From: Akkermansia muciniphila
GTDB lineage: Bacteria > Verrucomicrobiota > Verrucomicrobiia > Verrucomicrobiales > Akkermansiaceae
DNA: 64,000 nucleotides
NCBI RefSeq assembly: GCF_002884975.1
Contig: NZ_PJKB01000002.1
Location: 455,369-519,368, forward strand
Direction: 5' to 3'
Shown: in pieces, positions 26,697-34,129 of the stretch
Position numbering within the stretch: the stretch's first letter is position 1
How the letters are laid out: each line of letters starts with the position of its first letter
Translations under genes and position numbers: made by a program
Notes under the pieces: model-generated
Databases searched by the model: none
The model's input: only the letters and a program-made list of their open reading frames with translations
What the model was told of the DNA's origin: nothing

Positions 26697-28832
26697 ATGA
26701 CGCCGGACTCCGTTCATTTGCTGACCCGTTCCTCCCAGATGACCCTGTTCAGGGATGAACAGGGCCGCGTGCGCCGCGCCTATTACGGGCCGCGGCTGCG
26801 TGAACCGGGGGATGCCCTGGCAAACGCCGCGGAGGCCCCCCTTCTGTACTCCACCCTGGGGGATTCCGTGACAGGGCTTCCCAATGCGTCGGAGGAATAC
26901 TCCGTTTGCGTAACCCAGGCGGACGGAACTCTTTCCCTGCGCCTGGAATGCCAGGGGTGGGAAGTTCTGGAACTGGATGACGACCGGGAAGAAGCCGTCT
27001 TTTACGGGAAAGACCCTTCCTACCCCGTACGGGTGGAAATTCACGTGCGCTCCCACCGGGAATCGGACGCCTTCCTTCAATGGGCGGTGATACGGAACGA
27101 GGGGAGGGAAGGCATACGCCTGCACCGCGCTGCGTCCGCACAACTGAATCTGCGTGCGGAACGGTACTTCATCACCAGCTTCCGCGGCACATGGGGCGGG
27201 GAATCCCTGATGAGCGAGGAGGAAGTGGCCCGGGGCCATGAACTTTCCCTGGTTTCCGGCACCGGGACCCGCGCCGCCCAGGAGGGAAGCCCCGGCTTCA
27301 TCATCTCCCTGGACGGTCCGGCGCGAGAGGATGCGGGGGAAGTGGTTCTGGGGGCGCTGGCGTGGCCCGGCAACTACCGGATATGGTTCCGGCACAGCCC
27401 GTATCACTACCTCTTTGCCGGGGCGGGGCTGGACGTGGCCCCCGCTCCCTATCTGCTGGATGGAGGCGGAGTGTTTGAAACGCCTCCCCTCATTCTGGTG
27501 CACAGTGGAAGCGGGAAGGGGGAAGCCTCCCGGCGCATCCACCGCTGGGCGCGCCGCTACGGCCTGCGCGGAGGCGGCACGGAACGGCTTGTCTTGCTGA
27601 ACTCATGGGAGGGAGTGTACTTCTCCTTTACGGAAAAAGTGCTGCACGGCATGATGAAGCGTGCGGCGGAGCTGGGCATGGAGCTCTTTGTGCTGGATGA
27701 CGGCTGGTTTGGCAATAAATTCCCGCGCAATGACGCCCGGGCCGGGCTGGGGGACTGGCAGGTGAACCGGGACAAATTGCCCCATGGGCTGGAAGGCCTG
27801 ATCCACCAGGCGGAAAAGCTGGGGATGCGCTTCGGCATCTGGGTGGAGCCGGAAATGGTGAATCCCCGGTCGGAACTCTACCGGAAGCATCCGGAATGGG
27901 TGATCGGCCTCCCGCACCGGGAAAACAGGCTGGAACGCAGCCAGTATCTGTTGGACTTGAGCAATCCGGACGTGTGCGCCTACATTCTTGAAGCCATGCG
28001 GGAGCTGCTGGGGCGGCATCCCGGCATTTCCTACGTCAAGTGGGACTGCAACCGCAAAATCTCCGACCCCGGCTCCCCCTGGCTGGACGCTTCCCATCAG
28101 GGGAACCTGTCCATTGACTATGTGCGCGGCTATGAAGCCATTCTTGATGCGCTGGCGGCCCAGTTCCCGGACGTGACGTTCCAGGCCTGTTCCTCCGGCG
28201 GAGGCCGCGCGGACTATGGAACCATGCGGAGGCATCATGAATTCTGGACGTCCGACAATACGGACGCCTGTGAACGCGTGTTCATGCAGTGGGGCATAGG
28301 CCATTTATTCCCGGCCATCTCCATGGCCGCCCATGTGACGGCCTCCCCCAACCATCAGACGAAGCGCGTTACGCCGCTGAAATTCCGCTTTGATGTTGCC
28401 ATGTCGGGCCGTCTGGGCTTTGAGCTCCAGCCCTGCGACATGACGAAGGAGGAAGTGGAATTTTCCAAACGGGCGCTGGCGGAATACAAGCGCATCCGCC
28501 CCGTGGTCCAGTTCGGGGACCTGTACCGCCTGTCCTCCCCGTATGAAAGCCGGGTGGCCTCCCTGATGTACGTCCATGAAAAACGGGCCGTCGTCTTCGC
28601 CTGGCTGATGGACAAATGGCTGGCGGATTCCCCGCCGCCCCTGCGCCTGAAAGGCCTGGACCCTGCCGCCAGATACCTGGTCCGGGAAATCAACCTGGAT
28701 GAGAGCGGCCCCCTGACCAACGCCCATAAACGGGTGCTGGGCGGCGATTTCCTGATGGACGCCGGAATCCGCATCAACTGGAAAACTATCTTCCAGTCCG
28801 TTTGCATGGAGGTGACGGAAACGGAGGCTTAA
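26697..28832 (+). CDS. GH36 alpha-galactosidase
   Basis: Hydrolyses alpha-linked galactose from oligosaccharides. At 711 residues with no signal peptide, it is presumably cytoplasmic. Domain order is that of bacterial GH36: an N-terminal beta-supersandwich (1-310), a TIM barrel (310-620) and a C-terminal beta-domain. The catalytic nucleophile lies in SYVKWDCNR and the acid/base in ACSSGGGRADYG. FVLDDGWFGNKFPRND and WVEPEMVNP are also conserved. The ATG at 26697 is preferred to an earlier TTG. In this organism a blood-group-B-like or dietary galactoside is plausible. Confidence 0.95.
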   Translation: MTPDSVHLLTRSSQMTLFRDEQGRVRRAYYGPRLREPGDALANAAEAPLLYSTLGDSVTGLPNASEEYSVCVTQADGTLSLRLECQGWEVLELDDDREEAVFYGKDPSYPVRVEIHVRSHRESDAFLQWAVIRNEGREGIRLHRAASAQLNLRAERYFITSFRGTWGGESLMSEEEVARGHELSLVSGTGTRAAQEGSPGFIISLDGPAREDAGEVVLGALAWPGNYRIWFRHSPYHYLFAGAGLDVAPAPYLLDGGGVFETPPLILVHSGSGKGEASRRIHRWARRYGLRGGGTERLVLLNSWEGVYFSFTEKVLHGMMKRAAELGMELFVLDDGWFGNKFPRNDARAGLGDWQVNRDKLPHGLEGLIHQAEKLGMRFGIWVEPEMVNPRSELYRKHPEWVIGLPHRENRLERSQYLLDLSNPDVCAYILEAMRELLGRHPGISYVKWDCNRKISDPGSPWLDASHQGNLSIDYVRGYEAILDALAAQFPDVTFQACSSGGGRADYGTMRRHHEFWTSDNTDACERVFMQWGIGHLFPAISMAAHVTASPNHQTKRVTPLKFRFDVAMSGRLGFELQPCDMTKEEVEFSKRALAEYKRIRPVVQFGDLYRLSSPYESRVASLMYVHEKRAVVFAWLMDKWLADSPPPLRLKGLDPAARYLVREINLDESGPLTNAHKRVLGGDFLMDAGIRINWKTIFQSVCMEVTETEA

Positions 28833-28862
28833 ACATCCGGCTGGTGAAGTTTGCGCCTTGGG

Positions 28863-30476
28863 CTAAACGCCCACCACGCCGCCGATGGTCTGGATGATGA
28901 CTTTCGCGATGATGGTCATCAGGATGAGGGCCACGGGGTAGGCGGTGGCGTAGCTGACCACGGGGGCCTGGGAGTCCGTCTTGCTGGCGATGGCGCCCAG
29001 GGCCGGGGTGGAGGTCATGCCTCCGCAGATGCCGCCCAGGCATTCCAGGATGTTCATCTTGAAGACCTTCATGCCCACAAAGTACCCGGCGAACATGCCG
29101 GAGCAGGTGACGATGACGCCCATGATGAAAACGGCCGCGCCATGCGTCGCCACGGTGGTGACCAGGTCCGCGCCGCCCTTGATGCCGGCGTCAGCCAGGA
29201 AGAAGACCAGGCCCAGGTCCTGCAAAAGAAGGCGGGTGGGGCGCGGGATGTAGCCCACGATGGGGCCCAGGCGGCCGAAGTGGCCGAGCAGCAGGGCCAC
29301 AATCAGCGGACCGCCGGCAATCCCTAGGGAGATGCCCAGGCCGTTGCCCAGGCTGAAGTTGACCAGCCCCAGAATGATGCCGAGCGAGAGGCCGAACCCG
29401 AGGGAAAGAAGGTCCGTCTGGTTCATGTCCTGGCTGCGGTGGCCGATTTTGTCCCCGTATTTGGTGAGGTTTTCCGGGGAACCCACCACGGTCAGCACGT
29501 CATTGCGTTCCAGCGTGGTGTCCCCCGTGGGGACGAAGGTGAAGCCCAGGCGGGAGATGCGGGAGATGATCACGCCGTCCGTGCGCAGGGTTTTCAGATC
29601 GCGGAGCTTGCGCCCGGCGTAGTTCTTGTTGGTCAGGATCAGCTTGCGGCGCTCCTTCTGGGAGTCCATGGGGTAGGGGTTGTCGCACACTTCCCCCAGA
29701 AAGGCGACGTCGTGCGGCATCGTATCGCTATTGCCCACGATGAGGACTTCCGTTCCCTCCCGGAACGTGTCTTCCGGCGTCAGGGGCATCAGCCTGTCGT
29801 TGCGCACCACGCGGGTGACCATGCAGTGCAGGCCGTCCAGCAGCTTGCAGTCCGCAATGTTTTGTCCGATCAGGTTGGGCTGCGTGACGCGGACCAGGCG
29901 TGAAATGATGCTGGCCTCCTGCTTGGAGTGCATGGCCTTGGCTTCCTTGTTCAGGTCAAAGTGCAGCAGGCGCGGGAGAAGCTGGACGAAGAGGACCACG
30001 CCCACCACGCCGAACGGGTAGGCGATGCCGTAGCCGATGCTGACGCCGCTGCCGGAGGCTCCCGGCAGGCTTTCCGTGGCCGCCGCCAGGGCCGGAGTGC
30101 TGGTGCACGCGCCAGCGAAGATGCCGGAGGAAATCCCCGCGGGAACATTGAACCAGATGCCGAAGAGGCAGGTGAAGAGGGCGGAAACGCCTACAATCAC
30201 CACGGACATGACCGCCAGCTTGCTGCCCTGCTTGGCAATGGCGGAGAAGAAGCGGTTGCCCGCGCTCAAGCCCACGCAGTAAACGAAAAGCGCCAGGCCC
30301 AGCTGCCCTACGCCGTTGGGGATGGCCAGGCGGTAGTGCCCGGCGGCGAGGGCGACGAAGAGGACGCCGGAGAGGCCGAGGTTCAGGCCGTATATTTTAA
30401 TGCTGCCAAGGGCGATGCCGAAGAAGATGATTCCGAAGAGAACCAGGGTGTTGTGGTTGAGCAGGATGTCGAACAT
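28863..30476 (-). CDS. AspT/YidE-family putative transporter with two TrkA-C domains
   Basis: A 537-residue protein of the AspT/YidE/YbjL group of exchangers. It has two membrane halves of about five segments. The second half contains TDLLSLGFGLSLGIILGLV and ECLGGICGGMTSTPALGAI. The first half ends with the matching GACTSTPALAAATE. Between them lie two RCK-C (TrkA-C) domains, around residues 190-270 and 275-365 (DVLTVVGSPENL). It begins 11 bases after the nrdG stop, so it appears to be the last gene of the class III reductase operon. Substrate unknown; known relatives exchange dicarboxylates or amino acids. Confidence 0.88.
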   Translation of the reverse strand: MFDILLNHNTLVLFGIIFFGIALGSIKIYGLNLGLSGVLFVALAAGHYRLAIPNGVGQLGLALFVYCVGLSAGNRFFSAIAKQGSKLAVMSVVIVGVSALFTCLFGIWFNVPAGISSGIFAGACTSTPALAAATESLPGASGSGVSIGYGIAYPFGVVGVVLFVQLLPRLLHFDLNKEAKAMHSKQEASIISRLVRVTQPNLIGQNIADCKLLDGLHCMVTRVVRNDRLMPLTPEDTFREGTEVLIVGNSDTMPHDVAFLGEVCDNPYPMDSQKERRKLILTNKNYAGRKLRDLKTLRTDGVIISRISRLGFTFVPTGDTTLERNDVLTVVGSPENLTKYGDKIGHRSQDMNQTDLLSLGFGLSLGIILGLVNFSLGNGLGISLGIAGGPLIVALLLGHFGRLGPIVGYIPRPTRLLLQDLGLVFFLADAGIKGGADLVTTVATHGAAVFIMGVIVTCSGMFAGYFVGMKVFKMNILECLGGICGGMTSTPALGAIASKTDSQAPVVSYATAYPVALILMTIIAKVIIQTIGGVVGV

Positions 30477-30487
30477 GGTCGGCTGGG

Positions 30488-31204
30488 TCAGTCTTCTCCC
30501 GGGGCGAACTCAAAGTTGCGGAAACGGACGGGGATGGAGGCGGCCTCCAGCCGGGTCCGGTCAAACAACCGGCTTGGCGCGGGGAGAGAGTTGAGTGTTT
30601 GTTTGGTCAGGTAGAAATTTTGCACGAAGTAGTTGCCCCCATACCCGCGCTTTGTCAAGTCGCGTATGATGTTGTTGACGTGATCTTCCGTCAATAAATC
30701 GGGATGGACGGTGGTTCTGACTTCAAAAGCGGTTTCAGAGGCGATCAGGTAGTCCAGCGTTTCGGAAAAGGAGGGGAAGAGGTCCGGCCTGCCGGTGACG
30801 GCGCCGTATTGTTCCGGGGGAGCCTTGTAGTCCAGGGCGATGTAGTCGCAAAGCCCCTCCTCCACCAGCGCTTTCACCACGGCGGGCCTGGTGCCGTTGG
30901 TGTCTATTTTAATCGCGAAGCCTAGCTGCCGTATCTCGCGGCAGATGGGGATAAGGTCGGGACACAGCGTGCATTCGCCGCCGGACAGGACTACCCCGTC
31001 CAGAAATCCCACCCGATCTCTAAGGAAATCAAGGTAGTCCGTCCGGTCTCCGGCAGGAGAGCCCGTTCCTCTGACCAGGGAGACGTTGTAACAGTACTGA
31101 CAAAACAAGTTACAACCTCTCAGCCAGAAGATGCAGGCCACCTTATTTGGAAAATCCAGCAAGGTGAGCGGCGTGATGTCCGCTATGCCCCGACCCGTTC
31201 CCAT
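30488..31204 (-). CDS. nrdG: Anaerobic ribonucleotide reductase activating protein
   Basis: Radical-SAM activase that installs the glycyl radical in NrdD. The 238-residue protein has the motif RGCNLFCQYCYNV (CxxxCxxC) near residue 30, and the SAM-binding SGGECTLCPDLI and KIDTNGTRPAVV segments. It is somewhat longer than the E. coli enzyme, like the 'NrdG2' activases related to pyruvate formate-lyase activase. It lies 26 bases after the small glycyl-radical gene in the nrd operon. Confidence 0.92.
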   Translation of the reverse strand: MGTGRGIADITPLTLLDFPNKVACIFWLRGCNLFCQYCYNVSLVRGTGSPAGDRTDYLDFLRDRVGFLDGVVLSGGECTLCPDLIPICREIRQLGFAIKIDTNGTRPAVVKALVEEGLCDYIALDYKAPPEQYGAVTGRPDLFPSFSETLDYLIASETAFEVRTTVHPDLLTEDHVNNIIRDLTKRGYGGNYFVQNFYLTKQTLNSLPAPSRLFDRTRLEAASIPVRFRNFEFAPGED

Positions 31205-31230
31205 TGACTTCGCATATGTTATTGGGAAAA

Positions 31231-31425
31231 TTACCGCGGCTGTTCCGTTTGGGCGGAGCAGGAGCAGGGACGGCCCGGTTCCACAAAGTGGACGCGGTCA
31301 TGGAACTCGCCCTGTTTGCCGGCGTTGAAGGTTTCCACAGGGCGGTGATAGCCCATGACGCGCGTATAAACGGTGCAGCGGGTCCGGTCCTGTGCGTATT
31401 TGCTTAATATTTCCTGTTTGGTCAT
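31231..31425 (-). CDS. Separate glycyl-radical C-terminal domain of class III ribonucleotide reductase
   Basis: A 64-residue protein matching only the extreme C-terminus of ordinary NrdD. The segment CTVYTRVMGYHRPV corresponds to the RVxGY glycyl-radical loop, and ETFNAGKQGEFHDRVHF to the conserved tail. The preceding residues (MTKQEILSKYAQDR) have no NrdD counterpart. The large NrdD gene ends 49 bases upstream without this motif, so the radical glycine (in VMGYH) is provided in trans. The ATG at 31425 is the likely start. The frame is open upstream across the nrdD stop to 31530, so a frameshift fusion cannot be excluded. A short Cys-rich tail (PCSCSAQ) ends it. Confidence 0.85.
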   Translation of the reverse strand: MTKQEILSKYAQDRTRCTVYTRVMGYHRPVETFNAGKQGEFHDRVHFVEPGRPCSCSAQTEQPR

Positions 31426-31474
31426 TGTCGTATTGATGGCTGGGTTTTGAAACGAGGCGGCTGGTTGAAAAGGG

Positions 31475-33571
31475 TTATTCGTGCCTGTGAATGTGGAGCA
31501 GCTCTTCATCGCAGAAGGGGCAGTATTCATGCTCCCCGCGCAGGTAGCCGTGCTTGTCGCAGACGGAGAAGAGCGGGGTGACCGTCAGGTACGGCATGCG
31601 GAAGCGGGTCAGCACCTTGCGGACGATGTCCCGGCAGGCTTCCGGGGAGCTGATGGCTTCATTCATGTACATGTGGAAGACGGTTCCCCCCGTGTAGCAG
31701 CACTGGAGTTCGTCCTGGAGCTGGAGCGCCCGGAACAGGTCGCTCGTATGGTCCACGGGGAGCTGGGAGCTGTTCGTGTAATAACGCTGCCCCACGGGCC
31801 CGGCCTGGAGGATGTCCGGATAGCGCTTCTGGTCCTCCCGGGCGAAGCGGTGGGTGGTGCCTTCCGCGGGCGTGGCTTCCAGGTTGTACAGGTTGCCGGT
31901 TTCCTCCTGGTACTCCTGCATGCGCAGGCGGATGAATTCCAGGATTTCCGCCGCAAAGGCCCTGCCTTCCTCGGAGGTGATGTCCATCGTATCATTGGAG
32001 AAGTTGCGCAGCAGCTCGTTCATGCCGTTGACCCCGATGGTGGAAAAGTGGTTGCGGAAGGTGGGAAGGTAGCGCCTGGTGTAAGGGTACAGGCCGCGGT
32101 CATACATCTCCTGGACGAAGGCCCTTTTCTTTTCCAGGCAGGATTTGGCCAGGTCCAGCAGTTCCCCCAGCCGGGCGAACAGGGCTTCCCGGTTCTGCTT
32201 GAACAGGTAGCCCAGCCGGGCCAGGTTGATGGTCACCACGCCGATGGAGCCGGTCATTTCCGCGGAGCCGAAGAGGCCGCCGCCGCGCTTGAGCAGCTCC
32301 CGCAGGTCCAGCTGGAGGCGGCAGCACATGGAGCGCACGGCGTCCGGCTTATAGGCCCGTTCGTCCGCCACGCGTTCCCCGTGTTCATTCACGGTGTACT
32401 GGCTGCCGATGAAGTTCTGGAAGTAGGAGGAGCCGATCTTGGCGGCGTTTTCAAACAGGAGGGGCACGTTTTCCCCTTCCCAGTCAAAGTCTTCCGTGAT
32501 GTTGACGGTGGGGATGGGGAAGGTGAAGGGCTGCCCGGTGCTGTCCCCTTCCGTGAGCACCTCGTAAAAGGCCTTGTTGATCAGGTTCATTTCCTTTTGA
32601 AAGTGCTTGTAGGTCAGTTCCGTCAGCTTGTCCGCGCCGCGTTCCCGCGCCAGGGCGATCAGGGCCGGGTCCTCCACCCCTTCAAAGAGGTGCTCCCCGC
32701 CGCTGAAGGGGGCCTGGTCCCGCAGGTCCCGCGGCACGGTCCAGTCAATCGTGACGTTGGTGAAGGGGGACTGCCCCCAGCGGGAGGGCACGTTCAGGTT
32801 GTAGACGAAGCTGCGGATGTCTTTCTTGATGCGCGTGAAATCCGCCTGGTCCTTGAAGGCGTAGGGAGCCAGGAAGGTGTCAAAGGAGCTGAAGGCCTGG
32901 GCTCCGGCCCATTCGCTTTGCAGAATGCCCAGGAAGTTGGCCATCTGGCCCAGGGCTTCCCGGAAGTGGCGCGGCGGCCTGCTGTTCACGCGGCTGCGCA
33001 CGCCGTTGAAGCCTTCGTTGAGCAGGTTGCGCAGGCTCCACCCGGCGCAGTACCCGGTCAGGCAGTCCAGGTCATGGATGTGGTAGTCTCCTTCCCGGTG
33101 GGCGGCCCCCTCCCGTGCGGAATAAACCTGGTCCAGCCAGTAGTTGGCAATTACCTTGCCCGCCGTGTTGTTGATCAGCCCCGCGTTGGAATATGTGGTG
33201 TTGGAGTTGGCGGCGATGCGCCAGTCGCTCTGGCCGATGTATTCCTCCACCGTCTGCTTGCAGTCCACGTACGTGTTGCCGGAATAGAGGCCCCCGAGCT
33301 GCTCGCGCTGCATTTTGTGCAGGAAACGGTAGGTGATGAAGGTCTTGGCCGTGTCAAAGTATCCGCAGCGGAACAGGGCGCGTTCGATCATGTCCTGGAT
33401 TTCTTCCACATGCGCGCTGTCCTGATGGCTCAGCTTGGCTTCCACTTCTTCATAAATGGAACGATTGTAGGCGGTGCCGGAGCTGTGGAACGCGTTCTTG
33501 ATGGCTTCCTCAATTTTGTAGCCCTGGTATTGTTCCTTTTTTCCGGAACGCTTGATGATGCTTGTTGCCAT
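31475..33571 (-). CDS. nrdD: Anaerobic (class III) ribonucleoside-triphosphate reductase, main subunit without glycyl-radical tail
   Basis: Oxygen-independent reduction of ribonucleotides. The 698-residue protein starts with an ATP-cone (SIIKRSGKKEQYQGYKIEEA) at residues 4-90. The catalytic 10-stranded barrel follows, with HDLDCLTGYCAGWSL, and later RYTTNSSQ-like YYTNSSQLPVDHTSD. Near the end CDKHGYLRGEHEYCPFCDEE gives the zinc CxxC motif. The protein stops at HIHRHE and lacks the RVxGY radical motif, which is in the next gene. A cobalamin riboswitch and an NrdR-like site precede it. The ATG at 33571 (MATSIIKR) replaces an earlier in-frame codon. Confidence 0.93.
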   Translation of the reverse strand: MATSIIKRSGKKEQYQGYKIEEAIKNAFHSSGTAYNRSIYEEVEAKLSHQDSAHVEEIQDMIERALFRCGYFDTAKTFITYRFLHKMQREQLGGLYSGNTYVDCKQTVEEYIGQSDWRIAANSNTTYSNAGLINNTAGKVIANYWLDQVYSAREGAAHREGDYHIHDLDCLTGYCAGWSLRNLLNEGFNGVRSRVNSRPPRHFREALGQMANFLGILQSEWAGAQAFSSFDTFLAPYAFKDQADFTRIKKDIRSFVYNLNVPSRWGQSPFTNVTIDWTVPRDLRDQAPFSGGEHLFEGVEDPALIALARERGADKLTELTYKHFQKEMNLINKAFYEVLTEGDSTGQPFTFPIPTVNITEDFDWEGENVPLLFENAAKIGSSYFQNFIGSQYTVNEHGERVADERAYKPDAVRSMCCRLQLDLRELLKRGGGLFGSAEMTGSIGVVTINLARLGYLFKQNREALFARLGELLDLAKSCLEKKRAFVQEMYDRGLYPYTRRYLPTFRNHFSTIGVNGMNELLRNFSNDTMDITSEEGRAFAAEILEFIRLRMQEYQEETGNLYNLEATPAEGTTHRFAREDQKRYPDILQAGPVGQRYYTNSSQLPVDHTSDLFRALQLQDELQCCYTGGTVFHMYMNEAISSPEACRDIVRKVLTRFRMPYLTVTPLFSVCDKHGYLRGEHEYCPFCDEELLHIHRHE

Positions 33572-33735
33572 GGTGGGTGTCTCGCTTGGAAGGGATGATG
33601 ACCGCTCATCCGCGAGCCTGGGCAAAAGCCTGGAAAAATCATAGGCAGGGGCCGCTGCATGCGTGCATTACTGTAACAAGGGGCACGATGAGGACCTGTG
33701 CGTATGTTCATCCTGTCCGCGGGATGGGATACGGG

Positions 33736-33880
33736 GGCATCAGGTCGTCTTCTGGCTTCCGGTGCGACATGTGATGGGGACTTCCCGACTGCTGGCAGTC
33801 AGTGTCCGGTCCATCGTCTACCGGTTACAGCGGCGCGTCCGCGACGGATTTTCACCGTCTTCCGTTACCTGCGCTGAAAC
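33736..33880 (-). promoter_or_regulatory. Cobalamin (B12) riboswitch controlling the nrdD operon
   Basis: Read on the minus strand, the conserved B12-riboswitch elements occur in order. They are GGTGAAAATCC (33856-33846), GCCGCTGTAA (33834-33825), ACACTG (33805-33800), CGGGAAGT (33787-33780) and the B12 box AAGCCAGAAGACGACCTG (33758-33741). P1 pairs CAGGT (33871-33867) with ACCTG (33745-33741). A second CAGGTC (33698-33693) can take over the same GACCTG strand, giving an expression platform. The nrdD start lies 165 bases downstream. Cobalamin would be expected to repress the class III enzyme. Confidence 0.87.
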
Positions 33881-33916
33881 GCAATGAACCACAGAAAGAG
33901 AACCCCCGCAAGGAAA

Positions 33917-33964
33917 ATGTATAAATGATGTATCAAATATTTGTTAGTATACATCATATTGTAT
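33917..33964. promoter_or_regulatory. NrdR-box-like pair and dyad upstream of the nrdD riboswitch
   Basis: Two related 16-17-base elements, ATGTATAAATGATGTAT (33917-33933) and ATACATCATATTGTAT (33949-33964), lie 31-32 bases apart, the usual spacing of NrdR boxes. The second matches the palindromic consensus well, the first only in one half. Their inner halves form a perfect dyad (ATGATGTAT and ATACATCAT). The self-complementary CAAATATTTG lies between them. The segment is very AT-rich and should contain the promoter of the riboswitch-nrdD transcript. Confidence 0.5.
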
Positions 33965-34129
33965 GTTCCGGATGCGGAATGATTGATAACGCGGCATTCC
34001 TTTCCGTCATGGCACCATATATGCCCTTGCCTCCCCTTTCCGGGGACCGGGGGAAAACGGGACAGGCCGAAAAGGGAAGATTCATTCCTCACGGAGAAAT
34101 TTCAGCGCGGCTTTTTCCGTACCAGTCAA

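Noticed and set aside
31426-31530. Upstream in-frame extension of the glycyl-radical mini-gene overlapping the nrdD end
   Set aside because: It overlaps the coding 3' end of nrdD in another frame and has no NrdD-like residues. I saw no slippery sequence before the nrdD stop, so frameshifting is kept only as an alternative.
31481-33598. A 705-codon plus-strand frame opposite nrdD
   Set aside because: It is complementary to a well-identified enzyme gene, its translation is low-complexity Val/Gly/His-rich sequence, and there is no domain.
33983-34129. Longer N-terminus of the GH105 protein from 33983
   Set aside because: The added residues precede a good signal peptide and overlap the likely promoter, so the ATG at 34130 was used.
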